From Streptomyces sp. NBC_00464 (GTDB lineage: Bacteria > Actinomycetota > Actinomycetes > Streptomycetales > Streptomycetaceae): 64,000 bases of DNA. Positions 27,812-37,360 of the stretch are shown one piece after another (the stretch's first letter is position 1; each line of letters begins with the position of its first letter). The stretch is from positions 3,658,001-3,722,000 of the forward strand of contig NZ_CP107899.1 in assembly GCF_036013915.1 (NCBI RefSeq), read 5' to 3'. The notes under the pieces are model-generated. The model saw only the letters and a list, made by a program, of their open reading frames with translations, had not been told where the DNA came from and searched no databases. The position numbers and the translations under genes are program-made.

Positions 27812-29091
27812 CGTCAGACATAAGAAAGTTGCCCGCCGGGTTCGGACGGCTGTGGACCGCGCAGACGGTGTCCTCGCTCGGTGACGGGGTGATGCATGCC
27901 GCGCTGCCGCTGCTCGCGTTGACGTTGACGCGGGATCCGATGGCACTCGCCGTCGTCACGGCCGCCGGCACACTGCCGTGGCTGCTCTTCGGGGTGCTCG
28001 GCGGTGCACTGGTGGACCGCTGGGACCGCCGGCGCACGATGTGGGTCGCGGACCTGACGCGTGCGGCGCTGCTCGCGATACCGGCAGCGGCGGCCGGGCT
28101 CGATGTGCTGAGCATTCCGCTGCTCGCGGCCGTCGCCTTCCTGCTCGGCGTCGGCGGACTCTTCTTCGACACGGCCGCCACGGCCTATCTGCCGGATCTG
28201 CTCGGCCGCGACCCCGCACTCCTTGAGCGCGCCAACTCCCGTCTGCACAGCGCCCAGACCGCCGCCTCCGGCTTCGCGGGACCGCCCCTGGGCAGTGCGC
28301 TGCTCGCGCTCGGACGGGCCGTTCCGCTGCTCGCCGACGCAATGTCGTTCGCGCTCTCCGCACTGCTCGTACGCTCGCTGCCCGCCGTGCCCCGGCCCGT
28401 ACCGGAGTCCCGCGATTCGCTGCTGCGGCAGGCGCGGGCCGGTGCCTCGTACGTCTTCCGGGATCGGCTGCTGCTCGGACTCGCGCTCCGTCCGGCGGTC
28501 GGCAACGTCGCCTTCCTCGCCGTGGAGACCGTACTCGCCCTCTTCGCGCACGAGCGTCTCGGCATCGGCGCCGTCGGCTTCGGCCTGCTTCTCACGGCGG
28601 AGGCCACCGGTGGCCTGCTGGGCGCGGGCGTCGCCTCCTTCCTCGGCCGACGACTCGGCACCGGCACCGCACTGACCTGTACGGCCGCGGTCGAGGGGCT
28701 TGCCATCCTGGGGCTTGCCGCCGCCCCGAATCCGTACGTGGCGGGGCTCGCGCTCGCCGCCTGCGGGGCGGGCATGGGCGCCACGATGGTGCTCGGGCCC
28801 TCCCTCCGGCAGTCGATCGTCCCCGCCCACCTGATGGGCCGGGTCGCCTCCACCTCCCGCATGCTCGCCATGTGCGCGGCCCCGTTCGGTGCCTTCCTCG
28901 GCGGCTGGCTGGCCACCGCGTACGACATACGGACCCCGCTCTACGCCGCCGCCGGCCTCCTCCTCGCCATGACCGCCGTCACGGCGACCATGACCGGCAA
29001 CCGCCGGGTCGAGGCGGCACTGCGCGCAGTTGCTCCGGCTGAACCACTCGATGTCGGTGATGTACAGCTGATGGACGGGCCCGAGCACTGA
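27808..29091 (+). CDS. MFS transporter, enterobactin-exporter-like (MFS_3 type)
   Basis: A 427-residue, 12-helix protein. It begins KLPAGFGRLWTAQTVSSLGDG and shows DRWDRRRTMWVADLTRA (motif A-like, about 68-84), typical of the MFS_3/EntS group. It overlaps the ArsR-type gene by 4 bp, so the regulator probably controls this exporter. The substrate is unknown. It is convergent with dnaB. Confidence 0.9.
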   Translation: MTSDIRKLPAGFGRLWTAQTVSSLGDGVMHAALPLLALTLTRDPMALAVVTAAGTLPWLLFGVLGGALVDRWDRRRTMWVADLTRAALLAIPAAAAGLDVLSIPLLAAVAFLLGVGGLFFDTAATAYLPDLLGRDPALLERANSRLHSAQTAASGFAGPPLGSALLALGRAVPLLADAMSFALSALLVRSLPAVPRPVPESRDSLLRQARAGASYVFRDRLLLGLALRPAVGNVAFLAVETVLALFAHERLGIGAVGFGLLLTAEATGGLLGAGVASFLGRRLGTGTALTCTAAVEGLAILGLAAAPNPYVAGLALAACGAGMGATMVLGPSLRQSIVPAHLMGRVASTSRMLAMCAAPFGAFLGGWLATAYDIRTPLYAAAGLLLAMTAVTATMTGNRRVEAALRAVAPAEPLDVGDVQLMDGPEH

Positions 29092-29118
29092 AATGAACCG
29101 GCCCTCTGCCCGGACCGG

Positions 29119-30597
29119 TCAGGTCTGCGCCATGTCCACGAAGCGCGAGTAGTGCCCCTGGAAGGCGACCGTGATCGTCGCCGTCGGCCCGTTACGGTGC
29201 TTGGCCACGATCAGGTCGGCCTCGCCCGCACGCGGTGACTCCTTCTCGTAGGCGTCCTCACGGTGCAGCAGGATCACCATGTCGGCGTCCTGCTCGATCG
29301 ATCCGGACTCACGGAGGTCGGAGACCATCGGCTTCTTGTCGGTGCGCTGCTCGGGCCCACGGTTCAGCTGGGAGAGCGCGATGACCGGCAACTGGAGTTC
29401 CTTGGCCAGCAGCTTGAGGTTTCGGGACATGTCCGAGACCTCCTGCTGACGGCTCTCCGCACGCTTCGAGCCACCGGACTGCATCAGCTGCAGATAGTCG
29501 ATGACCACCAGCTTGAGGTCGTTCCGCTGCTTGAGACGGCGGCACTTGGCCCGGATCTCCATCATGGAGAGGTTCGGGGAGTCGTCGATGTAGAGCGGGG
29601 CCGCCGACACATCGGGCATCCGCCGCGCCAGCCGCGTCCAGTCCTCGTCCGTCATGGTGCCCGAGCGCATGTGATGGAGCGCCACCCGCGCCTCGGCGGA
29701 CAGCAGACGCATCGCGATCTCGTTCCGCCCCATTTCGAGGGAGAAGATCACGCTGGGCAGGTTGCTCTTGATCGAGCAGGCCCGGGCGAAGTCCAGGGCG
29801 AGCGTGGACTTACCCATGGCAGGCCGGGCCGCGATGACGACCATCTGGCCCGGGTGGAGACCGTTGGTCAGGGCGTCGAGGTCGGTGAAACCGGTCGGCA
29901 CACCGGTCATCTCGCCGCTGCGTGAGCCGATCGCCTCGATCTCGTCGAGCGCACCCTCCATAATGTCGCCCAGCGGCAGGTAGTCCTCACTGGTCCGCTG
30001 CTCGGTGACGGCATAGATCTCGGCCTGGGCGGAGTTGACGATGTCGTCCACATCGCCGTCGGCCGCGTATCCCATCTGCGTGATCTTCGTGCCGGCCTCG
30101 ACGAGACGCCGCAGGACGGCCCGTTCGTGAACGATCTCCGCATAGTACGAAGCGTTGGCCGCGGTCGGCACCGACTGGACCAGAGTGTGCAGATACGGGG
30201 CTCCGCCCACCTTGGTGATCTCGCCGCGCTTGACCAGTTCGGCCGCCACCGTGATCGGGTCGGCCGGCTCGCCCTTGGCATACAGGTCGAGGATCGCCTG
30301 GTACACGGTCTCGTGCGCGGGACGATAGAAGTCGTGACCCTTGATGATCTCCACGACGTCGGCGATGGCGTCCTTGGACAGGAGCATGCCACCGAGGACG
30401 GACTGTTCCGCGTCGAGGTCCTGGGGCGGGACCCGCTCGAAACCGGGGGAACCGCCCTCCCAGCCACTGCTTTCCCGGCCTCGGTCGTGCTGTTCACCGC
30501 GGTCCCTGCCCTCGCCCCGTCGCTGGCGGGAAACGGGCAGCCGGTCGCTGGGACCGGTGTCGGCCCAGGGGTCGTCCAAAGGCTCGGGAATGCTCAT
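29119..30597 (-). CDS. dnaB: Replicative DNA helicase DnaB
   Basis: A 492-residue hexameric 5'-3' helicase. After a 55-residue polar tail come the N-terminal DnaB domain (VPPQDLDAEQSVLGGML) and the RecA-like ATPase: Walker A ARPAMGKST (257-265), Walker B VVIDYLQLM, and ALSQLNRGPEQR. No intein is present. ATG 30597 follows GGGAGGAGGTGG. The upstream spacer holds a DnaA-box cluster. It is a single copy located about 33 kb from dnaA. Confidence 0.97.
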   Translation of the reverse strand: MSIPEPLDDPWADTGPSDRLPVSRQRRGEGRDRGEQHDRGRESSGWEGGSPGFERVPPQDLDAEQSVLGGMLLSKDAIADVVEIIKGHDFYRPAHETVYQAILDLYAKGEPADPITVAAELVKRGEITKVGGAPYLHTLVQSVPTAANASYYAEIVHERAVLRRLVEAGTKITQMGYAADGDVDDIVNSAQAEIYAVTEQRTSEDYLPLGDIMEGALDEIEAIGSRSGEMTGVPTGFTDLDALTNGLHPGQMVVIAARPAMGKSTLALDFARACSIKSNLPSVIFSLEMGRNEIAMRLLSAEARVALHHMRSGTMTDEDWTRLARRMPDVSAAPLYIDDSPNLSMMEIRAKCRRLKQRNDLKLVVIDYLQLMQSGGSKRAESRQQEVSDMSRNLKLLAKELQLPVIALSQLNRGPEQRTDKKPMVSDLRESGSIEQDADMVILLHREDAYEKESPRAGEADLIVAKHRNGPTATITVAFQGHYSRFVDMAQT

Positions 30598-31056
30598 CCG
30601 GCCACCTCCTCCCGTCCGCTCCGCGGACCTAGCCGTGCCACTCTTTCTTACGGCACGGCACCGACAATCAGGACGCCCGACTCCGGTTCCGGTGTGTCGG
30701 GTTCTGCTGGTTTCCAGGGCCGAAACGAGGTGGGGGCGCCGGACCACGGTAGGCGTCCCAGAAGCGTCAGCCAATCTGGTTATCCACAGGGCATGTGGAC
30801 GACGGACCAGATGCTGTGGAGAACTCCCCGGAACCTGTGCACGGACCGGGGGACAGCACTGTGGACAAACTCATAGCGATGCCCTCAACACCGCCCTGAC
30901 CTGCACTTTCTCCATCCACGGGCTGTGGGGGAGAAAAACTTTCCGAGTCGGCACAAGATCGCGACAACCGGCACATGCCAGAACGTCACGCCACAGAGAA
31001 TGTAAGGATCGCATGACAGTTGCATCCATTACCTGTGGAAGATTAGATTGACTCCC
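30598..31056. promoter_or_regulatory. dnaB-MATE spacer with a cluster of DnaA boxes
   Basis: A 459-bp divergent spacer with no gene that I can support. It contains a DnaA-box cluster within 90 bp: TTATCCACA (30780-30788, perfect), TGTGGACGA (30794-30802, 8/9 on the minus strand), TGTGGAGAA (30815-30823, 8/9, minus) and TGTGGACAA (30860-30868, perfect, minus). Several weaker GTGG/CCAC words follow. The cluster may bind DnaA to control dnaB or to titrate DnaA near the origin. Confidence 0.7.
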
Positions 31057-32394
31057 ATGATCCAGGCACCGGCGACCCCGCCGTCTCGTCGTCGGCGGCA
31101 CGACCGCGAGATCATCGCGCTCGCCGTCCCCGCCTTCGGCGCGCTCGTGGCCGAGCCCCTTTTCGTGATGGTCGACAGCGCCGTCGTCGGTCATCTCGGC
31201 ACTCCGCAGCTGGCCGGCCTGGCCGTCGCCGCAGCCTTGCTGACGACCGCCGTGAGCATCTTCGTGTTCCTCGCCTACGCCACCACCGCAGCTGTCGCCC
31301 GACGGGTCGGCGCCGGCGATCTGGCCTCAGCGATCCGCCAGGGCATGGACGGCATCTGGCTGGCGATCCTGCTCGGCCTCGCCGTCGTCGCCCTCACCCT
31401 CCCCCTGGCTCCCTGGCTCGTTGAGGTGTTCGGCGCCTCCGACACCGCAGCCCCATACGCCACCACCTATCTTCGGATCTCCAGCCTCGGAATCCCCGCG
31501 ATGCTCGTGGTGATGGCAGCAACCGGAGTGCTGCGGGGCCTGCAGAACACCCGCACCCCGCTCTACGTCGCCATCGGAGGATTCGCCGCCAACGCGGCCC
31601 TCAACGCAGGCCTCGTCTACGGTGCCGGGCTCGGCATCGCAGGATCGGCCTGGGGCACGGTGATCGCTCAGATCGGGATGGCCATCGCCTATCTCGTGGT
31701 CGTGGTCCGCGGCGCCCGGCGCCACAGGGCCTCACTGCGCCCCGACATCGCAGGCATCAGGGCCAGCGCCCAGGCAGGCGTTCCCCTCCTGGTCCGTACG
31801 CTGTCGCTCCGCGCCGTCCTGCTCATCGCCACGGCCGTCGCCGCCCGGCTGGGCGACACCGACATCGCGGCGCACCAGATCATTCTGTCGCTGTGGAGCC
31901 TGATGGCCTTCGCGCTGGATGCCATCGCCATCGCCGGACAAGCCATCATCGGGCGCTACCTGGGAGCGGGTGACACCAAGGGCGCGCGCGAGGCCTGCCG
32001 CCGCATGGTGCAGTGGGGCGTCGTCTCCGGCGTGGTGTTCGGGGTCCTGATCATTCTCGCCCGCCCCCTGTTCGTCCCCCTCTTCACCAGCGATCGGGCT
32101 GTGCAGGACGCACTGCTCCCGGCCCTGCTGGTGGTGGCACTGACTCAGCCTGTCGCCGGAGTCGTCTTCGTCCTGGACGGCGTCCTGATGGGCGCCGGGG
32201 ACGGTCGCTATCTTGCCTGGGCCATGCTCGTCACCTTGGCTGTCTTCGCCCCGGTGGCTCTGCTGGTTCCCGTTCTCGGGGGCGGGCTGACCGCGCTGTG
32301 GGGTGCGATGGCCCTGATGATGCTGGTTCGCATGGCCACACTCTGGCTTCGGGCCCGTTCCGGCACATGGATGGTCACCGGCGCTACCCGCTGA
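31057..32394 (+). CDS. MATE-family efflux transporter (DinF-like)
   Basis: A 445-residue, 12-helix exporter of the MATE family. Conserved features include LAVPAFGALVAEPLFVMVDSAVVGHLG (split here only by reading frame position 20-46) and AAHQIILSLWS in the second half. It would extrude cationic drugs or metabolites using Na+ or H+. ATG 31057 was taken; TTG 31048 is an alternative with GGAAG at better spacing. It is divergent from dnaB. Confidence 0.9.
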   Translation: MIQAPATPPSRRRRHDREIIALAVPAFGALVAEPLFVMVDSAVVGHLGTPQLAGLAVAAALLTTAVSIFVFLAYATTAAVARRVGAGDLASAIRQGMDGIWLAILLGLAVVALTLPLAPWLVEVFGASDTAAPYATTYLRISSLGIPAMLVVMAATGVLRGLQNTRTPLYVAIGGFAANAALNAGLVYGAGLGIAGSAWGTVIAQIGMAIAYLVVVVRGARRHRASLRPDIAGIRASAQAGVPLLVRTLSLRAVLLIATAVAARLGDTDIAAHQIILSLWSLMAFALDAIAIAGQAIIGRYLGAGDTKGAREACRRMVQWGVVSGVVFGVLIILARPLFVPLFTSDRAVQDALLPALLVVALTQPVAGVVFVLDGVLMGAGDGRYLAWAMLVTLAVFAPVALLVPVLGGGLTALWGAMALMMLVRMATLWLRARSGTWMVTGATR

Positions 32395-32411
32395 GGCCCC
32401 ACAGCCACCCT

Positions 32412-32425
32412 GTTTCACGTGAAAC
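32412..32425. other. parS: parS site between MATE and rplI genes
   Basis: Perfect GTTTCACGTGAAAC, within a 20-bp palindrome (32409-32428), in the convergent spacer. Confidence 0.93.
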
Positions 32426-32458
32426 AGGCAAGCCGTGAACAGGCAAGCCAGGGCAACG

Positions 32459-32493
32459 GTGAAGGGCCGCACCCAGAGGGTGCGGCCCTTCAC
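32459..32493 (-). terminator. Terminator of the rpsF-ssb-rpsR-rplI operon
   Basis: Perfect 16-bp stem (GTGAAGGGCCGCACCC and its complement) with a three-base loop, 24 bp after the rplI stop. It can also stop transcription of the convergent MATE gene. Confidence 0.9.
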
Positions 32494-32516
32494 TGTTCTG
32501 CTGAGGTGCGGCCCAA

Positions 32517-32963
32517 TCAGGCAGCAACAACCTCGATGCCGAGCTTTGCAGCGACCTCGGGGTGCAGACGCACGGACACCTGGTGTCCGCCGAGCGTCTT
32601 GATGGCCGAGCCGAGCTCGACGCGACGCTTGTCGACATCCGGGCCACCGGCAGCCTTGATCGCCGAAGCGATGTCGGCCGGGGTGACGGAGCCGAAGAGA
32701 CGGCCGGCGTCGCCGGAGCGAACAGCCAGACGGACCTTCACGGCCTCGAGCTTGGCCTTGATCTCGTTGGCCTGCTCGATGGTGGCGATCTCGTGGATCT
32801 TGCGGGCGCGGCGGATCTGCGCCACGTCCTTCTCGCCACCCTTGGTCCAGCGGATGGCAAAGCCACGCGGAACCAGGTAGTTACGGGCGTACCCGTCCTT
32901 GACGTCTACAACGTCGCCCGCAGCACCGAGGCCGGAGACCTCGTGGGTGAGGATGATCTTCAT
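32517..32963 (-). CDS. rplI: 50S ribosomal protein L9
   Basis: A 148-residue L9 with its N-terminal RNA-binding domain ([32 protein letters not shown]), long connecting helix and C-terminal domain ([14 protein letters not shown]). L9 binds the base of the L1 stalk. It is last in the rpsF-ssb-rpsR-rplI operon. Confidence 0.98.
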   Translation of the reverse strand: MKIILTHEVSGLGAAGDVVDVKDGYARNYLVPRGFAIRWTKGGEKDVAQIRRARKIHEIATIEQANEIKAKLEAVKVRLAVRSGDAGRLFGSVTPADIASAIKAAGGPDVDKRRVELGSAIKTLGGHQVSVRLHPEVAAKLGIEVVAA

Positions 32964-32981
32964 GATTCGGTCACCCTTCCC

Positions 32982-33218
32982 TTATCGCGCGGTGGACGTG
33001 TAGGGCAGCAGCGCCATCTCACGGCTGTTCTTGACTGCCGTGGCGACGTCACGCTGGTGCTGAGTGCAGTTGCCCGTAACGCGGCGGGCACGGATCTTGC
33101 CGCGGTCGGAAATGAACTTCCGCAGCATGTTCGTGTCCTTGTAGTCCACGTACTGGGTCTTGTCCTTGCAGAACGCGCAGACCTTCTTCTTAGGCTTGCG
33201 CACAGGCGGCTTCGCCAT
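32982..33218 (-). CDS. rpsR: 30S ribosomal protein S18 (zinc-containing type)
   Basis: A 78-residue S18. CAFC near residue 14 and NCTQHQ near residue 49 keep the Cys/His ligands of the zinc-binding (C+) form, so this is the paralogue used when zinc is sufficient. Streptomycetes usually have a second, zinc-independent copy elsewhere. It lies 18 bp before rplI and 43 bp after ssb. Confidence 0.98.
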   Translation of the reverse strand: MAKPPVRKPKKKVCAFCKDKTQYVDYKDTNMLRKFISDRGKIRARRVTGNCTQHQRDVATAVKNSREMALLPYTSTAR

Positions 33219-33261
33219 GGTGTTTCTCCTGTGTGATCAAGAAGTGGGGGTACGAGCTGCC

Positions 33262-33891
33262 CTAGAAGGGCGGCTCGTCCGAGTAGCCGCCGCCAGAACC
33301 ACCAGAACCGCCGGAACCGCCGGAGCTTCCGCCCCAACCGCCTCCGCCACCCTGCTGGCCCCCGGCCTGCTGGCCGCCGGCCGGCGCGCTCGTGGCCCAC
33401 GGGTCGTCGGCGGGAGCGCCGCCACCACCCTGCTGGCCACCAGCACCGGGACCGCCGCCCCAGTTACCGCCACCCTGCTGACCGCCGCCGTACCCACCCT
33501 GGCCCTGGCCGCCCTGACCACCGCGACCGGTGGTCTTGGTGACCTTGGCGGTGGCGCTCTTGAGACTGGGGCCGACTTCCTCGACGTCCAGCTCGTAGAC
33601 CGTGCGCTTGACGCCCTCGCGGTCTTCGTACGACCGCTGCTTCAGCCGGCCCTGCACGACAACGCGCATGCCTCGCGTGAGCGACTCGGCGACGTTCTCC
33701 GCCGCCTGACGCCAGACCGAGCAGGTGAGGAACAGGCCTTCGCCGTCCTTCCACTCATTGGTCTGCCGGTCGAAGATGCGGGGAGTGGACGCGACGCGGA
33801 ACTTCGCGACCGCCGCACCGGACGGGGTGAAGCGCAGCTCGGGGTCGTCGACGAGATTGCCGACGACCGTGATGACGGTCTCGCCTGCCAT
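33262..33891 (-). CDS. ssb: Single-stranded DNA-binding protein
   Basis: A 209-residue SSB. The OB-fold spans about 1-110 ([21 protein letters not shown]), then a long Gly/Gln-rich linker and the acidic tip DEPPF that recruits repair and replication proteins. The linker is longer and more glycine-rich than in E. coli SSB, as expected for the essential actinobacterial SsbA. It lies between rpsF and rpsR. Confidence 0.97.
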   Translation of the reverse strand: MAGETVITVVGNLVDDPELRFTPSGAAVAKFRVASTPRIFDRQTNEWKDGEGLFLTCSVWRQAAENVAESLTRGMRVVVQGRLKQRSYEDREGVKRTVYELDVEEVGPSLKSATAKVTKTTGRGGQGGQGQGGYGGGQQGGGNWGGGPGAGGQQGGGGAPADDPWATSAPAGGQQAGGQQGGGGGWGGSSGGSGGSGGSGGGYSDEPPF

Positions 33892-33949
33892 GGATGAACC
33901 TCTCGGCGGGGATTGCTTCTGGCTGCTTGCTGCTACTCGAACCCGATGA

Positions 33950-33972
33950 CCACTGAGCTAGAAGCTCAGTGG
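33950..33972 (-). promoter_or_regulatory. Intercistronic hairpin overlapping the rpsF stop
   Basis: Perfect 9-bp stem CCACTGAGC - TAGAA - GCTCAGTGG that includes the rpsF stop codon. There is no T-tract on the minus strand. It could be a processing site or partial terminator that adjusts the ratio of rpsF to ssb mRNA. Confidence 0.55.
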
Positions 33973-34256
33973 ATCTCGGGACGGAGGACCTTGGTCCGGA
34001 GGACCGACTCGTTCAGGTTCATCTGGCGGTCGAGCTCCTTGACGACCGCAGGCTCGGCCTGCAGGTCGATGACCGAGTAGATGCCCTCGGGCTTCTTCTT
34101 GATCTCGTAAGCGAGCCGACGACGGCCCCAGGTGTCGACCTTCTCAACCTTTCCTTCGCCCTCACGGACGACGGAGAGGAAGTTCTCGATCAGCGGGGAG
34201 ACTGCTCGCTCCTCGAGATCGGGGTCGAGGATGACCATCACCTCGTAGTGACGCAT
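33966..34256 (-). CDS. rpsF: 30S ribosomal protein S6
   Basis: A 96-residue S6 ([31 protein letters not shown], ending LRPEIH). ATG 34256 is preceded by a strong AAAGGAGGT site. It is the first gene of the rpsF-ssb-rpsR-rplI operon; the 279-bp upstream spacer should hold the operon promoter. Confidence 0.98.
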   Translation of the reverse strand: MRHYEVMVILDPDLEERAVSPLIENFLSVVREGEGKVEKVDTWGRRRLAYEIKKKPEGIYSVIDLQAEPAVVKELDRQMNLNESVLRTKVLRPEIH

Positions 34257-34535
34257 GTGGAACCCACCTCCTTTGGACTCAGCGGCCACGGTCGTTCCGT
34301 GGCAGGAGGGTCGTGATGCGTAGGCATCAGTGTCTCCGAGTAAAACAGCCGCCACTGACAACGCCCTCCGTTGAGAAGGGGCTGACTGTGCTGGCCTGGG
34401 CAGACACCGGTGCAGACCGTACAGAGTACCCGTAGACCGGCTTCCGGTTGAAATCCGGTGGTCAGGAGACGCAATCTGGACACATCGGGTGTGAGCGGCG
34501 CCACGATGCGCCGCCTTTCGGCCAGGAGGTATTCC

Positions 34536-34856
34536 ATGGCACAAGCAATGCGATCCCGCTCCCGCTCCTCCGTCTCCCTGTTCGCGACCGACGGCAGGCC
34601 CCACCCCCTCCAGGACACTCTGGTGGCCGTGACCGTGGTGCTCGGCGCCCTCGCGTTCGTGACGGCGATGTTCCACAGCCTGCATCTGGTCAGCTCGTGG
34701 GCCGGACTCGTCGGAATCATCACCGGCGGTTACGGGCTGTACATCTCCGCGACCACCCGGGAGAGGTTCCCGCTGTTCATCGGCATGGGCGCTGCCGGCC
34801 TCGGGTTCTTCCTCGGTATGGCCCACGGAGGACTCTTCGGCGGCGTGATCAGCTGA
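34536..34856 (+). CDS. Small membrane protein of unknown function
   Basis: A 106-residue protein with three helices (about 26-46, 50-69, 77-101) after a basic N terminus ([12 protein letters not shown]). It is conserved at this position in streptomycetes as I recall, but has no known role. ATG 34536 follows AGGAGGT. It is divergent from rpsF. Confidence 0.85.
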   Translation: MAQAMRSRSRSSVSLFATDGRPHPLQDTLVAVTVVLGALAFVTAMFHSLHLVSSWAGLVGIITGGYGLYISATTRERFPLFIGMGAAGLGFFLGMAHGGLFGGVIS

Positions 34857-35044
34857 CCGCGCCGCAGCAGCGTCCCGGCAGCCTGCGGGGCGGCACCGTC
34901 CACGGGCGGGGCCGCCCCGTACGCCATGCCGGAACCGCACGGGTACGACGGGGCCAGACCGCGCGCTTCCCGGTCACAGTAGGCTTCGGCGCGAGAGCCG
35001 GAGCCCCTGACCGATGGGGACACACCTGCCGAGGAGCACCCCGC

Positions 35045-36163
35045 ATGAGCCTGACCCTGAGGACCATCAGCCGAGAGCAGCATCTGGCGTACATCCAGAG
35101 TCTGCCCGCGGCCAGTCACATGCAGGTCCCGGCATGGGCGGATGTGAAGGCCGAGTGGCGCTCGGAGAGCCTGGGCTGGTTCGACAAGGGCGGCCAGCTC
35201 GTCGGCGCCGGTCTGGTGCTCTACCGACAGCTGCCCAAGATCAAGCGATACCTCGCGTATCTGCCCGAGGGCCCGGTGATCAACTGGTACGCCCCGAATC
35301 TGGCCGACTGGCTGCAGCCGATGCTGACGCACCTCAAGCAGCAGGGTGCCTTCTCGGTGAAGATGGGCCCGCCCGTCGTGATCCGCCGCTGGGACGCCAC
35401 CGCCATCAAGGCCGGCATCCAGGACCCGGACGTGAAGCGCCTGCGCGACGTCGAGGCCACCCACATCGAGCCCCGCGCCTTCGAGGTCGCGGACCGGCTG
35501 CGGAAGATGGGCTGGCAGCAGGGCGAGGACGGCGGCGCCGGATTCGGTGACGTACAGCCCCGCTACATCTTCCAGGTGCCGCTGGCCAACCGCTCCCTCG
35601 AAGACGTGCACAAGGGCTTCAACCAGCTCTGGCGGCGCAACATCAAGAAGGCCGAGAAGGCCGGTGTCGAGGTCGTCCAGGGCAGCTACGCGGAGCTCGC
35701 CGAGTGGCAGCGGCTGTATGAGATCACGGCGGAGCGCGACCACTTCCGGCCGCGTCCGCTCGGCTACTTCCAGCGCATGTGGACGGCCCTCAACAACGAG
35801 GACCCCAACCGGATGCGGCTCTATTTCGCCCGTCACGAGGGCGAGAACGTCGCGGCCGCGACCATGCTGATCGTGGGCGGGCACGTCTGGTACTCCTACG
35901 GCGCCTCCGCCAACCACAAGCGCGAGGTCCGCCCCTCGAACGCGATGCAGTGGCGGATGCTCCGTGACGCGTACGCGATGGGCGCCACCGTCTACGACCT
36001 GCGCGGCATCTCCGACTCACTGGACGAGACCGATCACCTCTTCGGCCTGATCCAGTTCAAGGTGGGCACCGGCGGCCAGGCCGCGGAGTACCTCGGTGAG
36101 TGGGACTTCCCGCTCAACAAGCTGCTGCACAAGGCCCTCGACATCTACATGTCACGCCGCTGA
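35045..36163 (+). CDS. FemX-like aminoacyl ligase (Fem/FemAB family)
   Basis: A 372-residue Fem-family protein with duplicated GNAT-like domains: MQVPAWADVKAEW at the start, HKGFNQLWRRNIKKAEKAGVEV in the middle, and a C-terminal half with MLIVGGHVWYSYGAS and YDLRGISDS. Family members transfer an amino acid from aminoacyl-tRNA to lipid II; streptomycetes add one glycine to the peptidoglycan stem, and FemX does this in S. coelicolor. It lies next to an alanine-racemase-like gene, so both may act in cell-wall precursor synthesis. Confidence 0.85.
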   Translation: MSLTLRTISREQHLAYIQSLPAASHMQVPAWADVKAEWRSESLGWFDKGGQLVGAGLVLYRQLPKIKRYLAYLPEGPVINWYAPNLADWLQPMLTHLKQQGAFSVKMGPPVVIRRWDATAIKAGIQDPDVKRLRDVEATHIEPRAFEVADRLRKMGWQQGEDGGAGFGDVQPRYIFQVPLANRSLEDVHKGFNQLWRRNIKKAEKAGVEVVQGSYAELAEWQRLYEITAERDHFRPRPLGYFQRMWTALNNEDPNRMRLYFARHEGENVAAATMLIVGGHVWYSYGASANHKREVRPSNAMQWRMLRDAYAMGATVYDLRGISDSLDETDHLFGLIQFKVGTGGQAAEYLGEWDFPLNKLLHKALDIYMSRR

Positions 36164-36295
36164 TCGGTCACTGTTCCACCGCGCAAGGCTGACGAAACCG
36201 GCTTTATTCGTTTCAATGGGCTCTTCCGGAAGCTGTTCCGGAGCTCCGCACCCCTCTGACACCACCGCAGCCACCAGAAAGGTTCCGGACCGGCC

Positions 36296-37327
36296 ATGGC
36301 GCTCTCCCTGTACGTCGACACCGCGCGCTGGCGGGCGCACCAGAAATCCGTACTCGACCAGTTCCCCGGTCTCGTACCGGTCTGCAAGGGCAACGGGTAC
36401 GGCTTCGGCCACGAGCGGCTGGCCGACGAGGCGATCCGCTTCGGCTCCGACATTCTCGCGGTCGGCACCACCTACGAAGCGGCCCGCATCAAGGACTGGT
36501 TCAGCGGCGATCTGCTGGTTCTCACACCGTTCCGGCGGGGCGAGGAGCCGGTGCCGCTGCCCGACCGGGTCATCCGCTCCGTCTCGTCCGTGGACGGCGT
36601 GCACGCCCTGGTGGGCGCCCGGGTCGTCATCGAGTGCATGAGCTCGATGAAGCGCCACGGCGTCAAGGAGGAGGAGCTCGGGCAGCTGCACGCCGCCATC
36701 GAGGACGTACGACTCGAGGGTTTCGCCCTGCATCTGCCGCTGGACCGCACGGACGGCTCGGACGCGGTCGAAGAGGTCATCGCCTGGATGGACCGTCTCC
36801 GGGCGGCCCGGCTGCCGCTGCACACGATGTTCGTGAGCCATCTGCGTGCCGAGGAGCTGGGACGGCTCCAGCAGCAGTTCCCGCAGACCCGGTTCCGCGC
36901 CCGCATCGGTACCAGGCTGTGGCTCGGCGACCACGAGGCGACGGAGTACCGCGGCGCGGTGCTCGACGTCACGCGCGTCGTCAAGGGCGACCGGTTCGGC
37001 TACCGGCAGCAGAAGGCCGCCTCCGACGGCTGGCTGGTCGTTGTCGCCGGAGGTACGTCGCACGGTGTGGGCCTGGAGGCCCCGAAGGCCCTGCACGGTG
37101 TGATGCCCCGCGCCAAGGGGGTCGCCCGGGCCGGTCTTGCCACCGTCAACCGCAATCTGTCGCCGTTCGTCTGGGCCGGCAAGCAGCGCTGGTTCGCCGA
37201 GCCGCCGCACATGCAGGTGTCGATCCTGTTCGTGCCCTCGGACGCCGAGGAGCCGCGGGTGGGCGACGAACTGGTGGCCCATCTGCGTCACACGACCACG
37301 CAGTTCGACCGGCTCGTCGACCGCTGA
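36296..37327 (+). CDS. Alanine racemase-like PLP protein, possibly non-racemase
   Basis: A 343-residue protein with an alanine-racemase N-terminal PLP barrel; the Schiff-base lysine is K31 in VCKGNGYGFG. The motif RIGTRLWLG (203-211) takes the place of the usual RPGIALYG. The region that normally holds the catalytic tyrosine (GYADGY) reads AGGTSHGVG (251-259), with no tyrosine. It may act on another amino acid, use a one-base mechanism or be non-catalytic. It lies 132 bp after the FemX-like gene. Confidence 0.8.
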   Translation: MALSLYVDTARWRAHQKSVLDQFPGLVPVCKGNGYGFGHERLADEAIRFGSDILAVGTTYEAARIKDWFSGDLLVLTPFRRGEEPVPLPDRVIRSVSSVDGVHALVGARVVIECMSSMKRHGVKEEELGQLHAAIEDVRLEGFALHLPLDRTDGSDAVEEVIAWMDRLRAARLPLHTMFVSHLRAEELGRLQQQFPQTRFRARIGTRLWLGDHEATEYRGAVLDVTRVVKGDRFGYRQQKAASDGWLVVVAGGTSHGVGLEAPKALHGVMPRAKGVARAGLATVNRNLSPFVWAGKQRWFAEPPHMQVSILFVPSDAEEPRVGDELVAHLRHTTTQFDRLVDR

Positions 37328-37334
37328 GGCCCCG

Positions 37335-37360
37335 GGCCGCCGGTCGCTCAGTCGGCGGCC
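37335..37360. terminator. Possible bidirectional hairpin
   Basis: An 8-bp stem GGCCGCCG / CGGCGGCC in the 20-bp convergent spacer between the racemase-like and GT87 genes, extending over the GT87 stop codon. Confidence 0.4.

Noticed and set aside
33930..33972. Minus-strand TAGCTCAGTGGTCA and GGTTCGAGT near the rpsF end, like tRNA arms
   Set aside because: The two elements are only a few bases apart, with no anticodon arm or acceptor stem. The first is one arm of the rpsF hairpin.
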